Part shown: in pieces, positions 25,528 to 33,869 of the stretch
How positions within the stretch are numbered: the first letter of the stretch is position 1
Layout of the letters: each line of letters opens with the position of its first letter
DNA from: Candidatus Hydrogenedens terephthalaticus JGI OTU-1
Lineage (GTDB): Bacteria; Hydrogenedentota; Hydrogenedentia; Hydrogenedentales; Hydrogenedentaceae
NCBI GenBank assembly: GCA_000493945.1
Contig: AWNW01000013.1
Location: 1-64,000, forward strand
DNA length: 64,000 nt
Reading direction: 5' to 3'
The notes under the pieces: generated by a model
Seen by the model: the letters and a program-made list of their open reading frames with translations, nothing else
The model's database searches: none
Told to the model about the DNA's origin: nothing
Made by a program: the position numbers and the translations under genes

Positions 25528-26949
25528 TTACTCTTGTGCTTCTTTGAACTGATTTATAATGGCTGTCAATGTCTGTTTAGCATCTCCGAAAATCATTCGT
25601 GTATTCTCTTTGAAAAATAGCGGATTTTCAACACCGGAGAAACCTGACGCAAGAGAACGCTTCAAGACGAAACAGGTTTTAGCGTAATCTACATTAATAA
25701 TAGGCATTCCGTAGATAGCACTCTTGGGGTCTTCTCTGGCGGACGGATTTACAACATCATTCGCACCAACGACAATACAAACATCTACTGTGTCAATAAT
25801 CGGATTAATATCGTCCATCTCCAACAATTGGTCATAAGGCACATTGGCTTCTGCTAACAAGACATTCATGTGTCCTGGCATACGACCTGCAACAGGGTGA
25901 ATGGCATATTTTACTTCTGCCCCATTTTTTTCTAATAAGTCTGCCAGTTCCTTTACTACATGTTGAGCCTGCGCAACTGCCATACCATAACCGGGCACAA
26001 ATACAACGGAACGCGCCGCTTCTAATACGAAATAGGCATCTTCTGGTGTCAACGCTTTCACTTCACCCGTCACAGAAGTGCTAACGGCTCCTTCTGATGA
26101 ACCAAAGCCACTGAATAACACATTAGCAAGGGAACGATTCATTGCTTTACACATAATTGCTGTAAGGATAATACCACTTGCACCGACTAATGACCCTGCT
26201 ACAATTAACACTGTATTATTTAATACAAAACCGGATGCACATGCTGCCATACCGGAATAACTATTTAATAAACATATAACAACAGGCATATCCGCACCCC
26301 CAATAGGGATGGTAACTAAAATACCCAGTATATTTGCTAATATCATTAACAATATAAGTACAGGATATATTATGGAACTGTTAGGACTTGCAAAGAAAAG
26401 AACTCCTATTAAAATAGCCAATCCCAATACGATAGCGTTTACTAACTGCTGTCCCTTAAATAGGATTGGTTTTCCCTGGATTTTTTCTTCTAACTTTGCA
26501 TAAGCAACCATACTTCCTGAGAAGGTAACTCCACCAATCAACATAGCCAGATAAGTGGCAAGTATTAATACTATATTTTCAAGACTGTATGCCCCATAAC
26601 CTTTTCCAGTATATGTAACATGAAAATCAGACCAACCGACTAACATACTGGCAAGTCCACCTGTTCCATTAAAAAATGCAACGAATCCGGGCATGGAAGT
26701 CATCGGGACTTTTATCGCAGCTATGGCTCCAATAACGCTTCCAATAAGCCCGCCGATTATTATCCACTCATAGGATTTAATTACTGGATTGACAAGTGTA
26801 ATAGCAATAGCAAGGCACATCCCTAATCCAGAAATGATGTTTCCTTTAATGGCGGTTGTTGGTTTACTGAGCATTTTCAGACCCAGAATAAAGGTAACCG
26901 CCGATACCATATAGGCGACTTCAATTAATATTTTAATAGTTTCGTTCAC
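25528..26949 (-). CDS. pntB: NAD(P) transhydrogenase subunit beta
   Basis: A 473-residue protein with about nine membrane helices in residues 1-270, followed by the NADP(H)-binding domain III with GYGMAVAQAQH, the VKYAIHPVAGRMPGHMNVLLAEA segment and GANDVVNP, all standard for PntB. With the two alpha subunits it forms the proton-translocating transhydrogenase that uses the proton gradient to reduce NADP+ with NADH. It starts two bases after the alpha2 stop, so it is translationally coupled. It is the last gene of the pnt operon. Confidence 0.97.
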   Translation of the reverse strand: MNETIKILIEVAYMVSAVTFILGLKMLSKPTTAIKGNIISGLGMCLAIAITLVNPVIKSYEWIIIGGLIGSVIGAIAAIKVPMTSMPGFVAFFNGTGGLASMLVGWSDFHVTYTGKGYGAYSLENIVLILATYLAMLIGGVTFSGSMVAYAKLEEKIQGKPILFKGQQLVNAIVLGLAILIGVLFFASPNSSIIYPVLILLMILANILGILVTIPIGGADMPVVICLLNSYSGMAACASGFVLNNTVLIVAGSLVGASGIILTAIMCKAMNRSLANVLFSGFGSSEGAVSTSVTGEVKALTPEDAYFVLEAARSVVFVPGYGMAVAQAQHVVKELADLLEKNGAEVKYAIHPVAGRMPGHMNVLLAEANVPYDQLLEMDDINPIIDTVDVCIVVGANDVVNPSAREDPKSAIYGMPIINVDYAKTCFVLKRSLASGFSGVENPLFFKENTRMIFGDAKQTLTAIINQFKEAQE

Positions 26950-26951
26950 GG

Positions 26952-27443
26952 TTACTTCCTTTCCTTCCCTTTAAACATTCTTAACATTCTGTCTGTAACA
27001 AGATAACCACCTGCAACATTTATCATGGCGCAAATCATTGCGATTACACCGATACCTATCAATAACCACGAATCTCTCCCCTGTCCCGCGGCTAAGCATG
27101 CACCTACGACTGTGATTCCCGATATAGCATTAGACCCGGACATCAGGGGCGTATGAAGTTGTGATGGCACTTTAGTCAAAATTTCTACTCCAAGAAATAC
27201 CGCTATCAAGAAAGTAAACAAAAGTAATGTCATGGGGTTCAAAGTCCTACTGCTGGGCAACGATTGTTCTGTTGCACATTCCGTTGCTACAACTGCAGGT
27301 ATTGTCGGAGCCCCTGCATTACTATCCGCTTTCACTTTTGGAAAACTCCCCAACAATAAAAGGGATAGGATAGATACAAACACCACCAAACTTACCCATC
27401 CCATCAGAGGAATTTTATTTAGTTTTACTATCCTTCTTTTCAT
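26952..27443 (-). CDS. pntA2: NAD(P) transhydrogenase subunit alpha 2 (membrane part) with extended N-terminus
   Basis: A 163-residue membrane protein. The C-terminal about 100 residues are the usual alpha2 subunit: FLGVEILTKVPSQLHTPLMSGSNAISGITVVGA and helices to the end. The N-terminal about 60 residues are extra compared with the 90-110-residue family norm: a basic start, a hydrophobic segment (WVSLVVFVSILSLLLLG) and a Ser/Ala/Pro-rich stretch (KADSNAGAPTIPAV) that looks like a signal peptide plus linker. An internal start at the Met of LNPMTLLLF (27237) would remove it, but the long form overlaps tightly (two bases) with pntA, which favours the long form. Confidence 0.88.
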   Translation of the reverse strand: MKRRIVKLNKIPLMGWVSLVVFVSILSLLLLGSFPKVKADSNAGAPTIPAVVATECATEQSLPSSRTLNPMTLLLFTFLIAVFLGVEILTKVPSQLHTPLMSGSNAISGITVVGACLAAGQGRDSWLLIGIGVIAMICAMINVAGGYLVTDRMLRMFKGKERK

Positions 27444-27445
27444 TG

Positions 27446-28573
27446 TTAACTCCTTGCCTTTTGTATTAATTCATTTCTTAATTTACCTTCGTGAATTATC
27501 AAACAACCATTTAAGATTTCATCTTCTAATTTATAATTAAAAGATTTTGTTTCCTTATTCCAGAAATGTTCTATCAAATTTCCTAAATTTGCGGAATACA
27601 TTTGACTGGCATGCACTGCTACGCGTCCCGGAAAATTCTCCGCTCCAATGACAATCACATTATCTATAATCACTTCTTCGCCGGGTTTTGAACCTTCTAC
27701 ATTTCCTCCGGTTTCAGCAGCAAGGTCTACTATAACACTACCCGGTCGCATCGCTTTTATCATATCATTGGTAACCAGTAGTGGAGCCTTTTTACCAAAT
27801 ACCTGTGCTGTTGTTATAACGACATCGGATTGGGCAATAACTTTTTTCATCCCTTCCCGTTGTTTTTGTTTCTGTTCTTCCGTAAGTTCCAGAGCATAAC
27901 CATCTTTTGTCTGCCCGGTTGGTCCCACATCAATTTTTACGAATTTTGCCCCTAACGATAAAACCTGTTCTTCTACTACAGGCCTTGTATCAAATGCTTC
28001 AACACGGGCACCTAATCTTTTGGCTGTGGCTATTGCTTGTAAGCCGGCAACACCGCAACCAATAATAAAAATACGAATGGGTTTTAAAGTCCCTGCAGGG
28101 GTCATCATCATGGGAAAGACCATAGGTAATCTATTCGCAGCAACTACAACAGCCACATAACCCGCTAAATTTGCCTGTGAACTCAAAGCATCCATCTTCT
28201 GGGCTAATGTTGTTCGTGGAATCATTTCCATAGATATTGCGTTAACTTCATTCTTAATAAATTCATCTTGTATAGCAAAATCAAAGAAAGGTTCTAAATA
28301 ACTAATATGCAGAGAACCCTTTTTTTGTAATTTTATTTCTTCAATAGGAGGCTTTCTTAATCGTAAAACAATATCTGCATTTTTTAATCCTTCCTCGCGT
28401 GATACAACCTTTGCACCTGCTTCTGTGTACTGTTCATTTGAATAACCACAACTCCACCCCATATCGGACTCAATACACACTTCGGCTCCTAACTTGACTA
28501 ATTTTTTTACCGTATCAGGAACTATTGGTATTCGAGATTCTTTGGGGTAAACTTCCTTAGGAATAAAAATCAT
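27446..28573 (-). CDS. pntA: NAD(P) transhydrogenase subunit alpha 1
   Basis: A 375-residue soluble domain I protein, homologous to alanine dehydrogenase. The start MIFIPKEVYPKESRIPIVP, the DMGWSCGYSNEQY region and the NAD-binding IIGCGVAGLQAIATAKRLGA with the following EAFDTRP and the AETGGNVEGSKPGE loop are typical. Split alpha1/alpha2 genes occur in many bacteria. It heads pntA-alpha2-pntB with only two bases between genes. Its upstream region (28574 onward) is AT-rich and holds its promoter. Confidence 0.96.
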   Translation of the reverse strand: MIFIPKEVYPKESRIPIVPDTVKKLVKLGAEVCIESDMGWSCGYSNEQYTEAGAKVVSREEGLKNADIVLRLRKPPIEEIKLQKKGSLHISYLEPFFDFAIQDEFIKNEVNAISMEMIPRTTLAQKMDALSSQANLAGYVAVVVAANRLPMVFPMMMTPAGTLKPIRIFIIGCGVAGLQAIATAKRLGARVEAFDTRPVVEEQVLSLGAKFVKIDVGPTGQTKDGYALELTEEQKQKQREGMKKVIAQSDVVITTAQVFGKKAPLLVTNDMIKAMRPGSVIVDLAAETGGNVEGSKPGEEVIIDNVIVIGAENFPGRVAVHASQMYSANLGNLIEHFWNKETKSFNYKLEDEILNGCLIIHEGKLRNELIQKARS

Positions 28574-28955
28574 AAAAATACCCTCTCAATCATTTAATTA
28601 TTCATTTTGAAAAGCAATGGACTTCACAAAATCAAGAGATAGTATAAAAAATGACTACAAAAATATTCAAATTTTAAACTTATTCTGCATATTCTATCAC
28701 TCTACTTACCATTAATTAGTTTTTTATTTTTACCCTTTAATATAGAATAAAAAATTTTTTATTTATTAAACATATATAAAAAATGTATGAGAAAAAAATA
28801 CCTCAAGATAACAGTCTAAAATAATTTTGTTTCAATATTTAATATCCGGTTAGATCATTAATTTTTGATAAAACTATTTTTATCTGAAGAATTACTATAT
28901 TTTCTTTGTGAAATAGATAAAAATTTCCTCGTGGTTAAAATTTTTAAAATAATAC
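28574..28955. other. AT-rich intergenic region upstream of pntA
   Basis: About 380 bases of very AT-rich DNA that must contain the pntA promoter. I see no open frame with a ribosome site and no matched Rex box. Open frames on either strand here are chance events in AT-rich sequence. Confidence 0.45.
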
Positions 28956-28985
28956 TTGACAAACCACTATATATTGTGCTACTAT
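28956..28985 (+). promoter_or_regulatory. Strong sigma-70-type promoter of a candidate small RNA
   Basis: Perfect -35 TTGACA (28956-28961), 18-base spacer and -10 TACTAT (28980-28985), the best promoter-like sequence I found in the window. No coding gene with a ribosome site starts within 200 bases, but a GC-richer structured segment starts right after it. Confidence 0.65.
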
Positions 28986-28991
28986 ATATTT

Positions 28992-29150
28992 GGTGTTTGG
29001 GAATTGCGTATGCCCGATTCCTCAGACCAGCCCAAAACTTCAATATAAATGTTGAATATGAATTTTCCTCTTGCGCCTACAGAGCAATTTCTCAGACACC
29101 CCCCGCAAATATAGCGGCAGGAAAGCCCAAGCCTGCCGCTCCTCCCTTTT
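28992..29150 (+). ncRNA. Candidate structured small RNA (possibly 6S-like)
   Basis: Downstream of the TTGACA/TACTAT promoter is a segment much less AT-rich than its flanks. Its start GGTGTTTGGGAATTGC (28992-29007) pairs with GCAATTTCTCAGACACC (29084-29100), giving a closing helix of about 16 pairs with a G-U or bulge. The interior has two single-stranded-looking arms and a small apical hairpin (TTCAA / TTGAA near 29039-29055). A GC-rich 9-bp hairpin (29113-29121 with 29132-29140) follows, then a short T run. A long rod with a central open region and a strong own promoter recalls 6S RNA, but length and key bases are not decisive and I could not match it to 6S, SRP or a riboswitch. Confidence 0.4.
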
Positions 29151-29151
29151 A
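29113..29151 (+). terminator. Hairpin ending the candidate small RNA
   Basis: AGCGGCAGG / CCTGCCGCT (29113-29121, 29132-29140), nine GC-rich pairs with a ten-base loop. The T run (TTTT) starts only after CCTCCC, so it is a non-ideal terminator; it may instead be a domain of the RNA. Confidence 0.5.
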
Positions 29152-29230
29152 TTAATCATTTCTTTTTATTATCCATGCTTGTGTTTTATAATTTATTATT
29201 CTTTTACTATTAATAAAATGTAATAACGAT

Positions 29231-30037
29231 ATGACTATACAACTACCCACAGGTTATAAAATACTTTCGAATAATATCGGTCATGCAATTTTAAGAGAAG
29301 ACCTATCTTCTGATTTATTTGACATACTATCTGGATTACTTTCTAATTCTATATCTAACCAACTAATACCTTTATCAGGTGGTCGAAACAAAATTTTTTT
29401 ATTCAAATCAACAACAAACCCTTCTGTTCTTATAAAGCAATATTCCCATGGTGGTATTTTCGGAAAAATTTTACCTAAGTATTATTTTTTTTCAAATCGT
29501 TTTTTGCATGAATTTTCCATTTATGTAGAAATATTAAAAAATAATTTGCCGATTCCAGAATATCTTGGTGGATTTTGGTCAAAAAAATTTGGGGTTTATA
29601 GGTGTGGAATAATTATTGAATACATTCCAGACACACATACTTTAGAAGAATTTTTAAACAATAATTTTTTCTCTATTGAGGAAAAATACGACATGCTAAT
29701 TAAATGTGGAAAAATTATAAAGAATATGCACGATATTGGAATTTTTCATAATGATTTACAAATAAGGAATTTATTAATTGATTCTAAAAACAAATCTGTC
29801 TTTTTAATTGATTTTGATAATGCAAAAAAAATATTCACATTGAATAATTATTACCGTTCCCAAAATTTGTTAAGATTAAAACGATCTTTTCTAAAAAGAG
29901 GTATTAGCCCTGACTTCTTTAATATTTTATTAAAAGGTTATGACATTTCAAATCTCTCTTTTTGTGCAAAACTACTTTCATATCCACATATACAATGGGT
30001 GAATTATAAACATCGTTATATCAATAAAAATAGTTAG
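29231..30037 (+). CDS. WaaP/KdkA-like lipopolysaccharide kinase, copy 1
   Basis: A 268-residue protein-kinase-fold protein. The catalytic loop is HNDLQIRNLL (His173, Asp175, Asn180), the metal motif is LIDFDNAK (Asp194), and the upstream conserved Lys is probably Lys69 in VLIKQYS after the Gly-rich GGRNKIF. The segment FSNRFLHEFSIYVEILKNNLPIPE is typical of Kdo/heptose kinases, where the helix lies ahead of the nucleotide site. Likely job is phosphorylation of an inner-core sugar of lipopolysaccharide or a related envelope glycolipid at the cytoplasmic membrane. It is followed after six bases by a diverged homologue, so the pair is an operon. Base composition is very AT-rich. Confidence 0.72.
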   Translation: MTIQLPTGYKILSNNIGHAILREDLSSDLFDILSGLLSNSISNQLIPLSGGRNKIFLFKSTTNPSVLIKQYSHGGIFGKILPKYYFFSNRFLHEFSIYVEILKNNLPIPEYLGGFWSKKFGVYRCGIIIEYIPDTHTLEEFLNNNFFSIEEKYDMLIKCGKIIKNMHDIGIFHNDLQIRNLLIDSKNKSVFLIDFDNAKKIFTLNNYYRSQNLLRLKRSFLKRGISPDFFNILLKGYDISNLSFCAKLLSYPHIQWVNYKHRYINKNS

Positions 30038-30043
30038 TTAACA

Positions 30044-30805
30044 ATGAAATACAAATGCAATTCACAATATAGAATCTGGTCAAACGAAGAAAATTTTGAC
30101 CCGGATATTTTTTTATCTGAAATATTCATCACTGGTAAAATATTAAAAAAAACATTAAAAACTTCTTCTTTTCAATGGCGTTCTTATTTTGTAAAAAAAA
30201 CGAACTATCCTATTTTTGAGGGGATATTTAGACATTTATTTTTATCCAATCGTTGTAGGAATGCATGGAATATAAGTAATTATTTAATACATTCACATAT
30301 ACCAACCCCAAAACCTATCGCATATCTTGAAATGTTAAACTTTTCATTACCTTATCAACATTTTTTCTTATCTGAATATCTTTATGATAGTTACAATGTC
30401 GAAATATTTATTAAAGATAACATATATTCAAAGAAAGGAATAACATTAGATACTTTCTTCAATACAATGAAAAAATTTCTTGTGTTTTTGTGGGAAAAAG
30501 GGATATATCATAAAGATTTGTCTGGTAAAAACCTACTTACAGTAGATGGAAAAAATATATATTTAATAGATTTAGACTCTACCTATTTGATAAATCGTTT
30601 TACGATAAAATATAAAATAAGGAACCTAATACAGATTTACGATTCCTTTTGTGATTTTGTTGATGAAGAAATATTAAAAGATTTAATCTTTACAGTGCTA
30701 AGTGATTCATCATCAAACGAATTAACTACAATCTATAATAAAATAAAACAACTCCAAAAACAACGGAGAACACAACATTTAAGGAATGTATATAGTCATA
30801 AATAG
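30044..30805 (+). CDS. WaaP/KdkA-like lipopolysaccharide kinase, copy 2
   Basis: A 253-residue homologue of the preceding protein. It keeps HKDLSGKNLL (His156, Asp158, Asn163) and LIDLDSTY (Asp176), and the SNRCRNAWNISNYLIHSHIPTPKPIAY segment. Lys51 or Lys52 (FVKK) is a candidate for the ATP-binding lysine. The two proteins share little beyond motifs, so they probably act on different positions of one glycolipid rather than being redundant. Six bases separate the genes. The next gene, a GAF histidine kinase, follows after 19 bp and may be in the same transcript. Confidence 0.7.
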   Translation: MKYKCNSQYRIWSNEENFDPDIFLSEIFITGKILKKTLKTSSFQWRSYFVKKTNYPIFEGIFRHLFLSNRCRNAWNISNYLIHSHIPTPKPIAYLEMLNFSLPYQHFFLSEYLYDSYNVEIFIKDNIYSKKGITLDTFFNTMKKFLVFLWEKGIYHKDLSGKNLLTVDGKNIYLIDLDSTYLINRFTIKYKIRNLIQIYDSFCDFVDEEILKDLIFTVLSDSSSNELTTIYNKIKQLQKQRRTQHLRNVYSHK

Positions 30806-30824
30806 AAAAGGATAATTTATCATA

Positions 30825-32100
30825 ATGGAAAATAAATCGGATAGTGAGATTACAAAGTTAAATTGGCTGGATGAAAATATTCGAAATTACATTCAATCTA
30901 TATACAGGGTTCAGCACTTTTATTCGAATTTAACGGATATTGAGCAACTTATTGTAATCATAACAGAGGAATGTAAAAAGGCATGTAATGCTGAAGCAGG
31001 TTCTTTATTGCTCTATGATGAAAAAAAGAAAGAACTTTCTTTTCAGGTAACTCTAGGTCCGGTTGGTTCTGAAATAGTAAAGAAGGAGATTCGCATACCT
31101 ATTGATTGTGGAATTGCTGGTGAAGTAGCGAGGACAAAAAGACCTTTAATTGTTAATGATGTCAAGAACGATTCTCGTTTTTTCCCGGGAGTAGATATGG
31201 CAACTCAATTTTCAACTCGAAATATTCTTGCAGTTCCATTAATTGACCGCCAACGATTGATTGGTGTTATTGAGATGGTTAATAAAAAAGGAAATGACCC
31301 TTTTTCCCATGAAGACCTTCGTTTTCTAGAAATTTTGGCATCGTGGGCTGCTTCCGCCGTAGTAAATTCGCAATTAATACAGGAGAAATTACAGGCAGAA
31401 CGTTTCGCTGCCATAGGTTATACATTAACAGCATTGGCACACCACTTAAAAAACATACTCACCGGGATGTTAACCAGTACAGAACTTATCGAAAAATCAT
31501 TGAATCAAAAGAATTATGAAGTTGTTCATAAAGCATGGCCTGTCCTTAAAAGAACTTCCCTTTATGTTTTCGAGTTTGTTAAAGATTTACTGTTATTTTC
31601 TAAACCTCGAACTCCACAAAAAAACATATTGCTATTTAGAAGATATAACAAACAAGGTATCCGAATTTTTCTCTGACCTTTTTTCAAACCGTCAAATTGA
31701 ACTTATTATTGATATATCCCAAGTCAAAGATAAAGTATTTCTTGACCCTAACGGTATTATCCATTGTTTGACTAACTTACTTCTAAATTCCGGTGAAGCA
31801 GTCCCCGAAAATAAAGGGATTGTTAAAATCGAAGGAGCGTTATCTCAAAATAAAGATTTGATTATTACAGTATCCGATAATGGAAAAGGTATTCCATCTG
31901 ACGATATAGAACATATCTTTGAACCTTTTTTTACAACCAAAGGGTATCGTGGAACAGGTTTAGGTTTATCCGTTACCAAAAAAATTGTAGAAGAACATGG
32001 TGGTAATATTCAGGTAGTTAGTGAAAAAGACAAAGGCACCAAGTTTATAATTACACTTCCCCAGACTAATACAGAAGTAAATAGAAAGGAGACATTTTAA
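30825..32100 (+). pseudogene. GAF-domain sensor histidine kinase split by a one-base shift
   Basis: Frame 1 (30825-31676) encodes a GAF domain (about residues 40-180), a coiled linker and a histidine phosphoacceptor region with LTALAHHLKN (His206 or His207). It ends soon after SKPRTPQK. A second frame, open from 31516 to 32100, continues with a normal HATPase domain: N box NLLLNSGEA, G1 DNGKGIP, F box FEPFF and G2 GTGLGL. The break coincides with an A7 run (31618-31624). Removing one A joins the two halves as SKPRTPQKTYCYLEDITNKVSEFF, a natural transition. A -1 ribosomal slip would give the wrong frame, so this is a sequencing or assembly indel, a real mutation, or transcriptional slippage. 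Without the shift the product would lack the ATPase. Confidence 0.85.
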
Positions 32101-32103
32101 GCA

Positions 32104-32370
32104 ATGAAACAATTAAAAAACCTCGAGTCCGTAGGATGGATATTCTGGGCAATTTGTAGTGTCTTATTACTCATTCCGAATTACTTTCTATCGCGTGTAT
32201 TACTTTATGATAATTCTCTTGGTGCTCATATAGGTTTCACTATAGGTATGTCTGCCGTTATAGGTGCCATTATTGCATGGATTGTCAATGAAATCCTTTA
32301 TAGAATCAATCTTTCCAAATACAAAGAAACGAAGAAAAGAGAAAGAAAAAAGAAGAAGAAAGCCAGTTAA
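32104..32370 (+). CDS. Small two-helix membrane protein with Lys/Arg-rich tail
   Basis: An 88-residue protein with two predicted membrane helices (about residues 10-30 and 38-60) and a strongly basic cytoplasmic tail (KETKKRERKKKKKAS). It starts four bases after the histidine kinase stop and is followed after 20 bp by the TPR membrane gene, so it probably belongs to that operon. I recognise no family. The tail may contact RNA, acidic lipid heads or other proteins, but that is speculation. Confidence 0.55.
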   Translation: MKQLKNLESVGWIFWAICSVLLLIPNYFLSRVLLYDNSLGAHIGFTIGMSAVIGAIIAWIVNEILYRINLSKYKETKKRERKKKKKAS

Positions 32371-32390
32371 ATATTTTACGGAGAATAGCC

Positions 32391-33869
32391 TTGAATTTAC
32401 TTGATTTGCTTGATTATGTAGAAAAAAATCCGAAAGATTACGAAAACCGATGGAAATTGGCAAAAAAACTTTATCAAAACAAAGATTATTCCTTAGCATT
32501 GGAACATTTATATGTACTAAAAAATGAGTGGGAACCGTATGTCAATGTTTATCGCTTTTTATCTGCCACATTATATCGTCTTGGAAAGTATGAAGAAGCC
32601 ATAAACGAACTTAAAAAAGCCATTGAAAAATGGGATAAAGAACCCGGCTTATATGAACAATTAGGAAGAGCATTAATTTCTGCCGGAAAAATTGAAGAGG
32701 CACGAAAAGTTTATGAAAAACTCGCTGAAATTTGTCCTGAACACAAATGGGCACAAACCGCCGTATCACGAATAGAAAGTTTTTTAAGTAAAAAACATAT
32801 TAGAAAGACCCCTTTCCCATTTACTTTCGGTTCTGATTTTGATTTACTCCCTGAATCTATATGTAAGCGTTGTGGAACGGAAAATCAAGGCTATATTGAC
32901 CGATGCTGGAAATGTGGTGAGTCACTTACACCAGAAACAACTCGGTCTGATTTAACCACTACAGATATGTATTTAACCCCTGTCGCCATGTTAACACCTG
33001 AAATTATAATGCTCCTGCTTGGATTGGTTACTATTTCTTTTATATCTATAAATATCTTTATGTCTCTAAAGTTTCTAATGGGAGATTATAAATCCGTTCA
33101 TGTTAGTTTGACTTTCTGGGATATTTATCGCTATGAACTATTCCCTGCTCGCATGATTACCAGCATTCTTTTGCTCTTTATTTCACCTATCTTTATCAAA
33201 TTAGGATTAAACATCACAGGTTTAAGAGAAAAAATTCCTTACAATCTTATCATTCTGACAGGACTTATTATTGCCTCTTTTATCAACCTGTCATCATGGT
33301 TACCCAAACCGTTATTTTTATGGGGATTTATACTGGTTCCAATCTTTTCCTTTCTTATTATTTTCGGGACATTTGCTACATCTCTTATAAAGACATTAAA
33401 CCTTTGTTTATTTCAGATGTTTATGCTATTTATATCATGTGTTATCATCTTTAGTGCTGTAGAATCTCATATCCTGAATACTTTTATAAATCCTTTTACC
33501 CAGATTCCCGCAGTTGCCCGTTTCTTTAAATACCAGCATATACAACCTCCTCATACTATAGAAATAAGTAGTACCGATGGTTCTCCTCAAATCAAAAACA
33601 TAGCCTTCGAAAAAACAGGTTCTTACTGGCTCGATATAAGAGCCAACAGAATAAAAATAGACCTTTTTTTAGACAATATTGATACATTCATTTGTGAAGT
33701 TAATAAAGGAGAAACAAAACCCATTATCTATCAGAAAAGCAGGGCTGATAAATGGTCAGCGAATTGTTCTGTAAATACAGATGAAATTTTTACATTCAAA
33801 ATCTCGACAGAAAACAAAACCCCGTTTGTTGCCCGAATACAAAGCCTTTTTATTTTAAGTCCCCAGTAA
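32391..33869 (+). CDS. TPR and zinc-ribbon membrane protein
   Basis: A 492-residue protein starting at TTG after ACGGAGAA; no closer ATG is available, so the start is moderately sure. Residues about 1-125 are three to four TPR units (YENRWKLAKKLYQNKDYSLALEHL, YEQLGRALISAGKIEEARKVYEKL). Residues about 160-180 form a zinc ribbon (CKRCG ... CWKCG). Four or five membrane helices follow (about 200-350), then a soluble C-terminal domain with beta-rich character (TGSYWLDIRANRIKIDLF). Function is unknown. It ends by overlapping the convergent O-antigen ligase gene by 20 bp. Confidence 0.65.
   Translation: MNLLDLLDYVEKNPKDYENRWKLAKKLYQNKDYSLALEHLYVLKNEWEPYVNVYRFLSATLYRLGKYEEAINELKKAIEKWDKEPGLYEQLGRALISAGKIEEARKVYEKLAEICPEHKWAQTAVSRIESFLSKKHIRKTPFPFTFGSDFDLLPESICKRCGTENQGYIDRCWKCGESLTPETTRSDLTTTDMYLTPVAMLTPEIIMLLLGLVTISFISINIFMSLKFLMGDYKSVHVSLTFWDIYRYELFPARMITSILLLFISPIFIKLGLNITGLREKIPYNLIILTGLIIASFINLSSWLPKPLFLWGFILVPIFSFLIIFGTFATSLIKTLNLCLFQMFMLFISCVIIFSAVESHILNTFINPFTQIPAVARFFKYQHIQPPHTIEISSTDGSPQIKNIAFEKTGSYWLDIRANRIKIDLFLDNIDTFICEVNKGETKPIIYQKSRADKWSANCSVNTDEIFTFKISTENKTPFVARIQSLFILSPQ

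Noticed and set aside
28865..29155. Open frame of 96 codons over the candidate RNA
   Set aside because: No ribosome site, it starts upstream of the promoter, and its composition follows the RNA structure; treated as chance.
30825..32100. Programmed -1 ribosomal frameshift in the histidine kinase
   Set aside because: The second frame requires +1 (or loss of one A), not -1; a slip back at the A7 run would give the wrong frame.
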